A DNA stretch of 64,000 nt from Pseudomonas sp. PICF141 (GCF_002286815.1 NZ_MUNM01000022.1:57580-121579); one strand, 5' to 3'. Shown: positions 26,410 through 35,673, counted from the first letter of the stretch. The notes: generated by a model not told the origin, from the letters alone. Made by a program: numbers and translations.

Positions 26410-27288
26410 TTAAACCAGGACGCCGGACTGGCGCATGGCCTGTCGCAGCGGTTCGTGACAGGCAGCGCTGAGCCAGGTGAGCGGCAGACGGATACCGTCC
26501 GGCATCAAGCCCATTTCATGCAGCGCCCATTTCACCGGAATAGGGTTGGATTCGATAAACAGGGTTTTATTGAGTGGCATCAGTTTTTCGTGGATCGCCC
26601 GGGCCTTGACGGCATCACCGGCCATGGCTGCGGCGCACAACTCACTCATGGCGCGCGGCGCGACGTTGGCGGTCACCGAAATATTGCCCTTGCCGCCGAG
26701 CAGCATCAGCTCGACCGCGGTCGCGTCGTCACCGGAATAAACCAGGAAGTCGCTGCTCACGCCGGCCAGGATGTCCTTGGCACGCTGCAAATCGCCCGTG
26801 GCTTCCTTGATGCCGATGATGTTCTTCACGGTCGACAGGCGGATCACCGTCTCGGCCAGCATGTCGCAGGCGGTACGGCCCGGCACGTTGTAGAGAATCT
26901 GCGGGATGTCGACGGCTTCGGCGATTGCCTTGAAGTGCTGGTACAGGCCTTCTTGCGTCGGCTTGTTGTAATAAGGGGTTACCAGCAGGCACGCATCGGC
27001 GCCGGCGTTCTTCGCGTTGGTGGTCAATTCGATCGCTTCGCGCGTCGAATTGGCGCCCGTACCGGCGATCACCGGAATACGCCCTGCAACCTGGGCAACC
27101 ACGCGACGAATCACTTCGATGTGCTCGTTCACGTCAAGCGTGGCCGACTCACCTGTAGTGCCGACGGCCACGATGGCGTTGGTGCCCTCTTGCAGGTGGA
27201 AGTCTACCAGTTTGCTCAGGCTGTCCCAGTCAAGACGACCTTGTGCATCCATGGGTGTGACCAGTGCCACCATACTGCCCGCAATCAT
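26410..27288 (-). CDS. dapA: 4-hydroxy-tetrahydrodipicolinate synthase
   Basis: A 292-residue aldolase-fold enzyme that condenses pyruvate with aspartate semialdehyde, the first step of the lysine/DAP branch. Visible are GTTGESATL near residue 43, the catalytic Tyr in [14 protein letters not shown], and the Schiff-base Lys in [13 protein letters not shown] 27288 gives [13 protein letters not shown] and the family's usual length; the reading frame extends upstream without a ribosome site. It is the first gene of the dapA-bamC-MBL-purC run and is divergent from gcvR. Confidence 0.95.
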   Translation of the reverse strand: MIAGSMVALVTPMDAQGRLDWDSLSKLVDFHLQEGTNAIVAVGTTGESATLDVNEHIEVIRRVVAQVAGRIPVIAGTGANSTREAIELTTNAKNAGADACLLVTPYYNKPTQEGLYQHFKAIAEAVDIPQILYNVPGRTACDMLAETVIRLSTVKNIIGIKEATGDLQRAKDILAGVSSDFLVYSGDDATAVELMLLGGKGNISVTANVAPRAMSELCAAAMAGDAVKARAIHEKLMPLNKTLFIESNPIPVKWALHEMGLMPDGIRLPLTWLSAACHEPLRQAMRQSGVLV

Positions 27289-27614
27289 GCAACCGCTCCT
27301 GCCGGAAAAAGAGAGCGGTAATGGTACTGGCGCCAAGATGCTTGTACAAGCGAAGTACTGCGCTGCTGCCATTCCCCTTGGCGCTGCTTTTCGCTACCCT
27401 TCAGACTTTGATCGGTACTGATAAGCTCGTACGCCGCGTTCCAGCCTCCATTTTCGGCCTCACAAGCCCCGATCCAGCGTTGCCACCCCTCGCTCTCGCC
27501 ACTCTGGAGCACGTCGCAACCTTCGGCCGGGGTTTCTGAATTCGCATCCGCAGGCTGGTCCCGGTAAAAAAAGCCCATAAAAGTATCGACCGCTCATCGC
27601 TTTAGGAATGCTGC
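27289..27614. other. divergent dapA / gcvR intergenic region
   Basis: About 326 bp that must hold the promoters of both operons. An open frame of 97 codons on the minus strand covers most of it and overlaps the dapA start by 4 nt. I could not relate it to any family, and it starts without a clear ribosome site. No riboswitch-like fold was evident by eye. Confidence 0.5.
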
Positions 27615-28175
27615 ATGTCCACCCCCACAGTTCGCGAACAATTCCTTGTCATCAGTGCCCTCGGCGCCAACCCCATGGAGCTGACTAACGTCCTGTGCCG
27701 TGCCAGCCATGAAAACCGCTGCGCCGTGGTCACCTCTCGCCTGACCCGCCACGGCGAATGCAGCGCGCTGATCCTCGAGATCTCCGGCAGCTGGGACGCC
27801 CTGGCGCGCCTCGAAGGCAGCCTGCCCGTGCTGGCCAAACGGCACGCCTTCACCGTTAACGTGGTCCGCAGCGCTGCCCTGGAGAACCGTCCCCAGGCCC
27901 TGCCATACGTTGCCTACGTCAGCTCAGCCTACCGTCCGGACATCATCAACGAGCTGTGCCAGTTCTTCATGGATCACAACGTCGAACTGGAGAACCTGAC
28001 CTGCGACACCTATCAGGCCCCGCAGACCGGCGGCACCATGCTCAACGCCACGTTCACCGTCACCTTGCCGGCCGGCACCCAGATCAGCTGGTTGCGTGAC
28101 CAGTTCCTGGATTTCGCCGACGCCATGAACCTGGACGCACTGATCGAGCCGTGGCGCCCACAAAACCCAATGTAA
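27615..28175 (+). CDS. gcvR: glycine cleavage system transcriptional repressor GcvR
   Basis: A 186-residue protein with two ACT domains, at about residues 8-85 (FLVISALGANPMELTNVLCR) and 95-175 (PYVAYVSSAYRPDIINELCQFF). In E. coli, GcvR binds GcvA when glycine is low and blocks gcv transcription. No gcv operon is in the window. It lies 10 bp ahead of bcp, so the two share a transcript, and is divergent from dapA. This gcvR-bcp pairing is common in gammaproteobacteria. Confidence 0.9.
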   Translation: MSTPTVREQFLVISALGANPMELTNVLCRASHENRCAVVTSRLTRHGECSALILEISGSWDALARLEGSLPVLAKRHAFTVNVVRSAALENRPQALPYVAYVSSAYRPDIINELCQFFMDHNVELENLTCDTYQAPQTGGTMLNATFTVTLPAGTQISWLRDQFLDFADAMNLDALIEPWRPQNPM

Positions 28176-28185
28176 GGAAGCTTTC

Positions 28186-28659
28186 ATGGCCGTAGCCATC
28201 GACCAACCGGTTGCCGACTTCGAAGCACTCGCCACCAACGGGCAATCCGTCAGCCTCGCGGGCCTCAAAGGCAAGCAAGTGGTGATTTACTTCTATCCCA
28301 AAGACAGCACGCCGGGCTGCACCACCCAGGGTCAGGGTTTCCGTGATCAGCTTGACGCCTTTAAAGCCGCCGATACCGAAGTTTTCGGCGTGTCTCGCGA
28401 CAGCCTCAAATCCCACGAAAACTTCAAGGCCAAACAGGCGTTCACTTTCGAGCTGATCAGTGACAAGGAAGAAGCGCTGTGCCAGCAGTTCGACGTGATC
28501 AAACTGAAAAAGCTCTACGGCAAGGAATACATGGGCGTTGATCGCAGCACATTCCTGATCGACAAGAATGGCGTGCTGCGTCAGGAATGGCGCGGCGTGA
28601 AGGTGCCAGGGCATGTGGATGCGGTTCTGGCTGCTGCTCAGGCGCTGAACAAGGCTTGA
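28186..28659 (+). CDS. bcp: peroxiredoxin Bcp/PrxQ, resolving Cys50 absent
   Basis: A 157-residue thiol peroxidase. The peroxidatic Cys45 lies in PKDSTPGCTTQ, and the Arg of the active site in GVSRDSL. The usual nearby resolving Cys, five residues later, is replaced (GQG rather than ACG), while a Cys at 99 (EALCQQF) remains. It would therefore work as a 1-Cys type enzyme or use Cys99. It reduces H2O2 and organic peroxides with a thioredoxin-like donor. It is co-transcribed with gcvR. Confidence 0.92.
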   Translation: MAVAIDQPVADFEALATNGQSVSLAGLKGKQVVIYFYPKDSTPGCTTQGQGFRDQLDAFKAADTEVFGVSRDSLKSHENFKAKQAFTFELISDKEEALCQQFDVIKLKKLYGKEYMGVDRSTFLIDKNGVLRQEWRGVKVPGHVDAVLAAAQALNKA

Positions 28660-28680
28660 TTCGGCTAGTGCCCGTTCTGA

Positions 28681-28755
28681 CGCCATCGCGAGCAGGCTCG
28701 TTCCCACAGGATTTGCGCAAACCTTGGGGGACCGAGCCTGCTCGGGATGAGGCCT
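28681..28755. repeat. REP pair, GCGAGCAGGCTCG type
   Basis: Two imperfect inverted units (ATCGCGAGCAGGCTCGTTCC and CCGAGCCTGCTCGGGATGAG) are separated by about 30 nt, between convergent bcp and the AI-2E transporter. Confidence 0.75.
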
Positions 28756-28786
28756 TCTGCCCCAACCACATAACCCGCACCGACGA

Positions 28787-29857
28787 TTAAAGCAGCGGCG
28801 CCACCACAGGTTCTTTGCGCGGCCAGGCATCCAGCACAGCTTTGAACAGCGTCGCCAGGGGAATCGCAAAGAACACTCCCCAAAAACCCCACAATCCACC
28901 GAACAGCAGCACCGCGCAAATGATAGCTACCGGGTGCAGATTGACCGCCTCCGAGAACAGCAGCGGCACCAGCACGTTGCCGTCCAGCGTCTGGATGATC
29001 CCGTAGACCGCCATCAAATAGATGAACTGGTCGCTCCAGCCCCACTGAAACAGTGCAATCAGCAGCACTGGCACGGTCACCACCACTGCCCCGACGTAAG
29101 GCACCACGACCGAGACACCCACCAGCAATGCCAGCAACGCCGAGTAGTTGAGCCCCAACGTCACGAACGCGATATAGGTCACACCACCGCAAATGAAGAT
29201 TTCGATGACCTTGCCGCGAATGTAATTGGCGATCTGCCGATTCATTTCCTGGGCAACCCGGGTGATCAGCGCCCGCTCGCGCGGCAGATAACCGCGGACC
29301 CACTGGCCGATCATCTCCCGGTCCTTGAGAAAGAAGAACACCAGTATCGGCACCAGCACCAGGTAAATCATGATGTTCACCAACAGTGGCAGGCTCGACA
29401 GCGAAAACGTCAGTGCCCATTGGCCGAACTTGCCGATCTCGCCCCGCGCCACTTCGATCGCCTGCAACACCTGTTCATCCGACACCAGATGCGGATAGCG
29501 TTCGGGCAGCAGCAACAGCAGCGACTGCCACTTGACGAGCATGCCAGGCAATTCGTTGAACAGCGTGATCAATTGGTGCCAGAGCAGTGGCACCACGACG
29601 ATGATAAAAACCAGCAACAACCCCATGAATAACGCGAATACCAGCCCCACCGCCGCGCCACCCGGCATGCGCAGGCGTTCGAGCGTCACCACCAGCCCCT
29701 GCATCAGATACGCCAGCACCATACCGGCCAGTACGGGCGCGAGCATTCCACCCAGGGTGAGCACCGCGGTAAATGCCAGAAACAGCAGCACCGCCAGCAC
29801 CACGGCTTCTTCATCCGAGAAGTAGCGCTGAATCCAGTCGCGTAACACCTTGAACAT
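28787..29857 (-). CDS. AI-2E family transporter (PerM-like)
   Basis: A 356-residue, eight-helix inner-membrane protein of the UPF0118 family. Typical segments are GMVLAYLMQGLV in helix 2, the long amphipathic middle region (ELPGMLVKWQSLL), VLVPILVFFFLKDREMI, NRQIANYIRGKVIEIFI and the closing VPLLFSEAVNLHPVAI. The family includes AI-2 exporters and Na+/H+ antiporters, and the substrate is not readable. The start is ATG 29857. It precedes nothing on this strand before the bcp gene; tusA lies 31 bp upstream and may share the transcript. Confidence 0.87.
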   Translation of the reverse strand: MFKVLRDWIQRYFSDEEAVVLAVLLFLAFTAVLTLGGMLAPVLAGMVLAYLMQGLVVTLERLRMPGGAAVGLVFALFMGLLLVFIIVVVPLLWHQLITLFNELPGMLVKWQSLLLLLPERYPHLVSDEQVLQAIEVARGEIGKFGQWALTFSLSSLPLLVNIMIYLVLVPILVFFFLKDREMIGQWVRGYLPRERALITRVAQEMNRQIANYIRGKVIEIFICGGVTYIAFVTLGLNYSALLALLVGVSVVVPYVGAVVVTVPVLLIALFQWGWSDQFIYLMAVYGIIQTLDGNVLVPLLFSEAVNLHPVAIICAVLLFGGLWGFWGVFFAIPLATLFKAVLDAWPRKEPVVAPLL

Positions 29858-29888
29858 CAATAATCCTTAGAAACGAACGCAACAGGTT

Positions 29889-30128
29889 TCAGGCTTTTTT
29901 CAACCAATAGCGGTAAACGCCCGCCTCATCTTCTTCACGAAGCAGCGTATGACCGGCCAATCGGGCAAAGGTGCGAAAGTCGCGCTGGGAACCTGCATCG
30001 GTAGCGATCACCTTGAGTACCGCACCGCTGGCCAATCGGTTGAGCTCCAGTTTGGCCTTGAGCAACGGCAACGGGCAATTCAGACCGCTGGCGTCCAGTT
30101 CGACATCGTGGGTTACTGCGTCAGTCAT
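29889..30128 (-). CDS. tusA: TusA-family sulfur carrier
   Basis: A 79-residue SirA/TusA-fold protein. The sulfur-accepting Cys is in LNCPLPLLKAKLELNRL (the CPxP motif at about residue 16). TusA relays persulfide sulfur from IscS toward tRNA thiolation or molybdenum cofactor. ATG 30128 follows GGAGTGATTTG. It is 31 bp upstream of the AI-2E gene and divergent from bepA, with a short shared promoter region. Confidence 0.88.
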   Translation of the reverse strand: MTDAVTHDVELDASGLNCPLPLLKAKLELNRLASGAVLKVIATDAGSQRDFRTFARLAGHTLLREEDEAGVYRYWLKKA

Positions 30129-30225
30129 CAAATCACTCCGGGGCGGGGGTTAAGCCGCTTAGAATATCTGGTCCCAAGCGTAGTGTCCGGCTACAGTAAG
30201 GTCTTTGTCGACTAAGGCTTTGTGC

Positions 30226-31659
30226 ATGACTTTTTTGCGCCCTACCCTGCTGACGCTCGCTTGCCTGCTCGCCTCACCGGGCTTCGCTGACGACTTGCCG
30301 TCACTTGGTGATGCCAGCTCTGCCATCGTCTCGCCGCAACAGGAACACCAATTGGGCCGTGCCTGGCTGGCGCTGTTGCGCAGTCAGGTGTCACAGCTCA
30401 ACGATCCGCAGCTCAAGGATTATGTCGAATCCAGCGTCTACCGTTTGGTGGAAACCAGCCAGGTCAATGACCGGCGTCTGGAGTTCATCCTGATCAACAG
30501 CCCGCAGCTCAACGCTTTCGCCGCCCCGGGCGGAATCGTCGGCGTCAACGGTGGCTTGTTCCTCAATGCCCAGACCGAGGGTGAATATGCTTCGGTCATG
30601 GCCCACGAACTGGCTCACTTGTCGCAGCGTCACTTCGCCCGCGGTGTCGAAGCGTCGCAACGCATGCAAGTGCCCATGATGGCTGCGTTGCTGGCTGGCA
30701 TTGTGATTGCCGCGGCCGGTGCAGGCGATGCAGGGATCGCGGCCATTGCCGGTACCCAGGCAGCGGCGATTCAGGAACAACGACGCTTCTCGCGCCAGAA
30801 CGAACAAGAGGCCGACCGTATTGGCATCATGAACCTGGAAAGGGCCGGTTACGACCCGCGCTCGATGCCGACCATGTTCGAACGGCTGATGCGCCAGTAC
30901 CGTTTCGACGCCAAGCCACCAGAATTCCTGCTGACTCACCCGGTCACCGAATCGCGGATCGCCGACACCCGCAACCGCGCCGAACAGGCCAAACCGGGCG
31001 GCATCGAAGACAGCATGCGTTACCAACTGATTCGCGCCCGCGTGCAATTGATCTATGAAGAAACTCCAGGCTTGGGTGCCAAGCGCTTTCGGGCCCAACT
31101 CGATGAAAATCCGAAAAACGACGTCGCACGCTATGGCTTGGCGATCGCCCAGATCAAGGGCGGTCAACTGAATGAAGCTCGGGAAAACCTCAAGCTGCTG
31201 CTGGCCAAATCGCCGAACGAGATCATCTACAACCTGGCGCAGGTCGATCTGGACATCACCAATAATCGCCTGCCCGATGCTCAATCCCGGGTTGACCGGA
31301 TGCTCACTCAATACCCCGGCAACTACCCGCTGAATCAGGTGCGTGTCGATTTGCTGCTCAAGCAGAATCGAGCGACCGAAGCGGAGAAAGCACTGGAGAT
31401 CCTGCTCAAGAGCCGACCCTATGATCCGGACGTCTGGTACATGGTGGCCGAGACTCGAGGCCTGTCGGGCAACATCATCGGTCTGCATCAGGCTCGCGCA
31501 GAATACTTTGCACTGGTCGGCGACTATCGCCAGGCGATCCAGCAACTGGACTTCGCCAAGCGCAAGGCTGGCAGCAACTTCCCGCTGTCATCGCGCATCG
31601 ACGCACGCCAACGCGAGTTGATGGAACAGGAACGCATGGTCAAGGACATGATGGGTTGA
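30226..31659 (+). CDS. bepA: periplasmic M48 metalloprotease BepA/YfgC
   Basis: A 477-residue exported zinc protease that checks outer-membrane proteins, including LptD, during assembly. A signal peptide occupies residues 1-22 (LLTLACLLASPGFA). The zinc motif is HELAH at 127-131, with the third ligand in NEQEADRIG. A C-terminal TPR region begins around residue 290 (RYGLAIAQIKGGQLNEAREN). Start choice: ATG 30226 puts the signal peptide at the N-terminus; a TTG 21 nt earlier is less likely. It is convergent with mucD, sharing a terminator. Confidence 0.9.
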   Translation: MTFLRPTLLTLACLLASPGFADDLPSLGDASSAIVSPQQEHQLGRAWLALLRSQVSQLNDPQLKDYVESSVYRLVETSQVNDRRLEFILINSPQLNAFAAPGGIVGVNGGLFLNAQTEGEYASVMAHELAHLSQRHFARGVEASQRMQVPMMAALLAGIVIAAAGAGDAGIAAIAGTQAAAIQEQRRFSRQNEQEADRIGIMNLERAGYDPRSMPTMFERLMRQYRFDAKPPEFLLTHPVTESRIADTRNRAEQAKPGGIEDSMRYQLIRARVQLIYEETPGLGAKRFRAQLDENPKNDVARYGLAIAQIKGGQLNEARENLKLLLAKSPNEIIYNLAQVDLDITNNRLPDAQSRVDRMLTQYPGNYPLNQVRVDLLLKQNRATEAEKALEILLKSRPYDPDVWYMVAETRGLSGNIIGLHQARAEYFALVGDYRQAIQQLDFAKRKAGSNFPLSSRIDARQRELMEQERMVKDMMG

Positions 31660-31686
31660 CCTCTTCGGGAACAAAAATCCAGGCAT

Positions 31687-31717
31687 AAAAAAACCGCCTC
31701 TTTCGAGGCGGTTTGTT
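31687..31717. terminator. bidirectional terminator between bepA and mucD
   Basis: AAAACCGCCTC, a TTTC loop and GAGGCGGTTTGTT form a 10-bp stem with an A tract on the left. It serves bepA on the plus strand and mucD on the minus strand. Confidence 0.9.
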
Positions 31718-31735
31718 ATTCAGCCGACAACCGGT

Positions 31736-33169
31736 TTATTCAGCCAGTTTGAAGGTGATGAAGCTGGCACGACCTTGACGCAGAACTCGCATCGACACCG
31801 AGCGATTCTTCGGCAGCGCCTTGGCAATTTCCGTGAACTCCTTGGAGGAACCGATCGCCTGATTGTTCAGGTGAGTGATCACATCACCCGGTTGCAAGCC
31901 GATCAGGGCAGCAGGACCGTCCAGAACTTCCTTGATAACCACGCCACCCTTAAGGTCGAGGGTTTTCTTCTGCTCCTCAGTCAGCTCGGCCACGGAAACA
32001 CCCAGGCGATTGCTGCTGCGCTCGATGCTGGATTGAGGAAGGGCTTCCAACTCCTTGCCTTCTTCGGGAATAGCGCCGACGGTCAGCTCGACGTTCTTGC
32101 GCTTGCCTTCGCGAATGACTTCAAGATTGGCTTTCGAGCCAGCCTTCAGCGCACCCACCAAATGCGGAAGATCGGCGGACATGACGATCGGTTGACCGTT
32201 CATGCTGAGGATCACATCGCCCACTTGCAGGCCACCCTTGGCAGCCGGACCGTCATCCTGGATCTGAGCCACCAGCGCACCGGCCGGCTTCTCGAGGCCG
32301 AACGATTCGGCCAGATCCTTGTTCACTTCCTGGATCACTACACCCAACCAGCCACGACTGACTTTACCGCCACTTTTAAGCTGATTGGAAACGTCCATCG
32401 CCACATCGATAGGGATCGCGAACGACACGCCCATGAAGCCGCCGGAACGGGTATAGATCTGCGAGTTGATGCCGACCACTTCACCGGCCAGGTTGAACAG
32501 CGGACCACCGGAGTTGCCCGGGTTGATCGCCACGTCGGTCTGGATGAACGGTACATAGTTTTCGTTTGGCAAGGTACGACCGATGGCGCTGACAATACCT
32601 TGGGTGACTGTGTGATCAAAGCCGAATGGCGAACCGATGGCCACGACCCACTGACCGGCTTTCAAGTCTTGCGACTTGCCAAGCTTCAGAACCGGCAGGT
32701 CCTTGCCTTCGATTTTCAGCAAAGCGACATCGGAGCGCGGATCGGTACCGATCAGCTTGGCCTTCAACTCACTGCGATCGGCCAGACGCACGAGAATCTC
32801 GTCGGCATCGGCAATCACATGGTTGTTGGTCAAAATGTAGCCATCGGGCGAAATGATAAAGCCTGAGCCCAGCGACTGCGCTTCACGCTGACGGTCACCG
32901 CGCGGGGACCGTGGCTGTTGCGGCATGCCCCGCTCGAAGAACTCTCGCAGCATCGGCGGCAAGCCTTCAAGGTCGGGCATTTGCTCGCTGGAGATCCGGC
33001 GATCGGGCAGCTTCTGGGTGGTACTGATATTCACCACCGCGGGCGAGGCCTGCTCGACCAGCTGCGTGAAATCGGGCAACTCGACCGCTGCTTGTGCGGC
33101 GACCGCCTGACCGAGTACTAGCACGGTGGCAACGATGGAAAGATAAGACTTCAAGCGTGGTATCGACAT
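31736..33169 (-). CDS. mucD: periplasmic serine protease MucD (DegP/HtrA type)
   Basis: A 477-residue HtrA protease and chaperone that holds down AlgU activity by clearing misfolded envelope proteins. A signal peptide is followed by the trypsin-like domain with catalytic His in LTNNHVIADADE, Asp in RSDVALLKIE and Ser in NPGNSGGPLFN. Two PDZ domains follow, from about residues 265 and 375 (QDDGPAAKGGLQVGDVIL; GPAALIGLQPGDVITHLN). ATG 33169 (MSIPRLKSYL) is chosen from the signal peptide. Last gene of the algU operon in this window, 247 bp after mucB. Confidence 0.93.
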   Translation of the reverse strand: MSIPRLKSYLSIVATVLVLGQAVAAQAAVELPDFTQLVEQASPAVVNISTTQKLPDRRISSEQMPDLEGLPPMLREFFERGMPQQPRSPRGDRQREAQSLGSGFIISPDGYILTNNHVIADADEILVRLADRSELKAKLIGTDPRSDVALLKIEGKDLPVLKLGKSQDLKAGQWVVAIGSPFGFDHTVTQGIVSAIGRTLPNENYVPFIQTDVAINPGNSGGPLFNLAGEVVGINSQIYTRSGGFMGVSFAIPIDVAMDVSNQLKSGGKVSRGWLGVVIQEVNKDLAESFGLEKPAGALVAQIQDDGPAAKGGLQVGDVILSMNGQPIVMSADLPHLVGALKAGSKANLEVIREGKRKNVELTVGAIPEEGKELEALPQSSIERSSNRLGVSVAELTEEQKKTLDLKGGVVIKEVLDGPAALIGLQPGDVITHLNNQAIGSSKEFTEIAKALPKNRSVSMRVLRQGRASFITFKLAE

Positions 33170-33416
33170 ACGGCTCCCGTTACGACGAGCATGGTTAAGC
33201 GATATGGAGCAAGGAACACCGGAAACGATACGCCGGTATTTTTGTTCCGGGAACAACAAACAAGGCCAGAGCCGAGGGGTTCTGACCTATAAAAAATTTT
33301 CGGAATATTTGCAAATGAAAATGCTCGGCAAAACATTTCGAGACATTAATGGCGCAGTAGCCATTACCGATTCCCGCTCCAAACCAGCCCAGATAGGCGA
33401 GCACGGCTGACTCAGC

Positions 33417-34379
33417 TTACTGCTTGCTGGTAGCCGCGGCATCGTTGCGCATGGACAGCGCAATCCGTTCGGCGGTGCCAATCGGTATTTCACCGACAAC
33501 GGTCACCATCATCTCACCTTGCGGTGTAGTCAATCGCCGGGAGACAGCAACGGTTGGCCCCAGCTGGGTGCGCGTATCTGTGACTGTTGCGCCATTCAAT
33601 GGCTCAAGGAATACCGAGAAACGGGCCAGACCGTCGTCGAACATCAGGCTGTTGACCTGGGCTTTGGTCGCCGGGTCCTTGTGCGAGGTACTGCTGACCA
33701 GCTCGAAACCTGGTGGCAACCAGTCCGAATGCCAGACCTGTGCAGTTTTGACGGCGGAAGCCTTGTCACTATCGAAAGTAACAGGTTTGCAATCAGCACC
33801 TGCCTGCATATCGCTGTCGGCAGGCATCTGCGTAGTGTCCAGCCGGGTGAACTGGAACCGCTCGAGCAGTTGCCCTTTGTCATTGAGCAGCAATGACTTC
33901 AATGGCAAACCGGTTTCCTTGTCCAGATGCAGCTCAAAACCGTAACGATGCTGATCGCGAGGCTTTAACGACACGATCACCGCCGCACGCCCGGCCACAC
34001 GCGACTTGCCAATAACGGCAAGGTCATACCAATTCTTTAGCTTTTGTGGATCGAGTGCCCGAGCGGTGGAGTTGGGTGTGTCCCCCAGCCCTGCTATCAG
34101 GGTGCCGCTCACGCATTGAGTATGCCCATCAATGCGCACGACTTCCTGTGCGGAGCCGTCGAGCTGGAGTAAACGCTCGCGGACCTTGCCATCCTGGACA
34201 CGATGCCAGATGTTATGGGTAGAAAAACTACCGTTACGCTCGTAGACGAAAGTACCTTGGAAGCTCTGCGTTTGCTCCGCCTGTCCCAGACGCTTCAGCC
34301 AGTCCTGGGCTTCATCGGCGTGGGCTGGAACAACAAACCAGCCGCTGAGCAGAAGCGTAAGTAGAGGTATGGGGCGCAT
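33417..34379 (-). CDS. mucB: sigma factor regulatory protein MucB (RseB)
   Basis: A 320-residue periplasmic protein that binds the anti-sigma factor MucA and shields it from proteolysis by AlgW. A signal peptide (LLTLLLSGWFVVPAHA) precedes the LolA-like N-terminal domain (residues 25-190; FQGTFVYERNGSFSTHN) and the smaller C-terminal domain (residues 205-310; LPPGFELVSSTSHKD). It senses displaced lipopolysaccharide and lipoprotein signals in homologues. It follows mucA by 8 bp. Confidence 0.92.
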   Translation of the reverse strand: MRPIPLLTLLLSGWFVVPAHADEAQDWLKRLGQAEQTQSFQGTFVYERNGSFSTHNIWHRVQDGKVRERLLQLDGSAQEVVRIDGHTQCVSGTLIAGLGDTPNSTARALDPQKLKNWYDLAVIGKSRVAGRAAVIVSLKPRDQHRYGFELHLDKETGLPLKSLLLNDKGQLLERFQFTRLDTTQMPADSDMQAGADCKPVTFDSDKASAVKTAQVWHSDWLPPGFELVSSTSHKDPATKAQVNSLMFDDGLARFSVFLEPLNGATVTDTRTQLGPTVAVSRRLTTPQGEMMVTVVGEIPIGTAERIALSMRNDAAATSKQ

Positions 34380-34387
34380 GATCCTCC

Positions 34388-34975
34388 TTAACGGTTTTCC
34401 AGGCTTGCTGCACGAGCGTAAGGCAGAGCGCTCTCGGTACCTTTCAATGCTGCTTGTTGAGCATGTTGGCGCAAATAACCTGGCAGACGCTGATCCTGCC
34501 AGCCTGGCTGACCTTGCAATACGCCGTTGGCCATAGGGCCAGTGGCTTGCGAACTCTCATTGTAGCCTGCCAATACAGCGGGACCCTTGACCTGTGGAGC
34601 GGTCAGAGCCGGTTGACTGGATTGCTGGGCCAATTCGACACCGGCGATCTCATCCTGGTTATACAGACGAACACCTGCCAGCACGGCAACAGTCACAGAA
34701 GCAGCGACTGCCAGACGACCCAGACTGCGCCATGGACCGCGAGAGGCTTTTGCCGGTACGGCTTCGTCAGCCAGTGCAGCAGAGACTGCCGCAGCGATGT
34801 CCAGACGAGGAAGCAACAAATCCTTGTGCATAACTGCCCGAGCGATCTGGTAACGAGCCCAGGTATCGCGGGTTTCAACATCGTCGAAGGCGTTCAACAC
34901 CCGACGCAATTCCAATTCGTCCGCTTCGTTATCCATCACTGCGGACAGCGATTCCTGCAGGGCTTCACGACTCAT
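34388..34975 (-). CDS. mucA: anti-sigma factor MucA
   Basis: A 195-residue inner-membrane anti-sigma factor. The cytoplasmic RseA-type domain (MSREALQESLSAVMDNEADE onward, to about residue 80) binds AlgU. A single membrane helix follows at about 88-105 (LAVAASVTVAVLAGV), then a periplasmic tail that binds MucB. No frameshift or early stop like those of mucoid P. aeruginosa isolates is present, so the gene looks intact. It lies 30 bp after algU. The periplasmic tail is typical in length. Confidence 0.93.
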   Translation of the reverse strand: MSREALQESLSAVMDNEADELELRRVLNAFDDVETRDTWARYQIARAVMHKDLLLPRLDIAAAVSAALADEAVPAKASRGPWRSLGRLAVAASVTVAVLAGVRLYNQDEIAGVELAQQSSQPALTAPQVKGPAVLAGYNESSQATGPMANGVLQGQPGWQDQRLPGYLRQHAQQAALKGTESALPYARAASLENR

Positions 34976-35005
34976 GGCGTTCCTCTCTTGGCTGTCGCCG
35001 CTGTC

Positions 35006-35587
35006 TCAGTTTTCCTGCAACAACGGCTGCAGGGCTTTATCGATGGCCTCCCGGGCGCGGAAAATCCGGGAGCGCACGGTACCCACCGGACACTGCATGA
35101 CGCTGGCAATGTCCTCGTAACTCAGACCATCGAATTCACGTAAAGTTAACGCCGTACGCAAATCTTCTGGCAGTTGCTGAATGGTTCGATGGACGGTGCC
35201 TTCGATCTCATCCCGCAGCAATGCACGTTCTGGCGACTCGAGATCCTTGAGGCCATGATCGCCGTCGTAGAACTCTGCATCCTCGGAACTGACATCGCTA
35301 TCCGGCGGCCGGCGGCCGCGTGAAACCAGATAGTTTTTCGCCGTGTTGATGGCGATGCGGTAAAGCCACGTATAAAACGCGCTGTCTCCGCGAAAATTGC
35401 CAAGTGCACGGTATGCCTTGATAAAGGCTTCTTGTGCGACATCCTGGGCTTCATGGGTGTCGTGCACGAAACGCACGATCAACCCGAGAATTTTGTGCTG
35501 GTATTTCAGCACTAGCAGATCGAAAGCTCGCTTGTCGCCGCGTTGAACGCGCTCGACCAGCTGCTGATCCTCTTCCTGGGTTAGCAT
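35006..35587 (-). CDS. algU: ECF sigma factor AlgU (RpoE/sigma-22)
   Basis: A 193-residue extracytoplasmic-function sigma factor for the envelope stress and alginate regulon. Region 2 includes DLLVLKYQHKILGLIVRFV and the -10 binding AFYTWLYRIAINTAKNYL; region 4 has LREFDGLSYEDIASVMQ then CPVGTVRSRIFRAREAI. ATG 35587 (MLTQEEDQQL) matches the family; longer upstream frames have no support. First gene of algU-mucA-mucB-mucD, with two AlgU-type promoters upstream giving autoregulation. Confidence 0.95.
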   Translation of the reverse strand: MLTQEEDQQLVERVQRGDKRAFDLLVLKYQHKILGLIVRFVHDTHEAQDVAQEAFIKAYRALGNFRGDSAFYTWLYRIAINTAKNYLVSRGRRPPDSDVSSEDAEFYDGDHGLKDLESPERALLRDEIEGTVHRTIQQLPEDLRTALTLREFDGLSYEDIASVMQCPVGTVRSRIFRAREAIDKALQPLLQEN

Positions 35588-35646
35588 GAACACTCCTCGA
35601 TAAGCTCGAAGGAGGCTTGCATTACTGAACAACCAGACTTGCAAAC

Positions 35647-35673
35647 ATAGACTCGGGCTTTTCGCAAAAGTTC
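35647..35673 (-). promoter_or_regulatory. AlgU-dependent promoter, proximal to algU
   Basis: On the minus strand GAACTT (35668-35673) and TCTAT (35647-35651) are spaced by 16 nt, close to the GAACTT-N16/17-TCTGA consensus of sigma-22. It lies about 60 bp before the algU start codon. Confidence 0.75.

Noticed and set aside
26365..27321. 318-codon open frame antisense to dapA
   Set aside because: Shadow of a highly conserved gene; no ribosome site and no recognisable protein motif.
27285..27578. 97-codon minus-strand frame between gcvR and dapA
   Set aside because: It fills a divergent promoter region, has no ribosome site and no family resemblance. It overlaps the dapA start by 4 nt, so it is kept only as a doubtful possibility.
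33204..33410. 68-codon plus-strand frame in the mucB-mucD gap
   Set aside because: No ribosome site or similarity to MucC; it is antisense to the operon.
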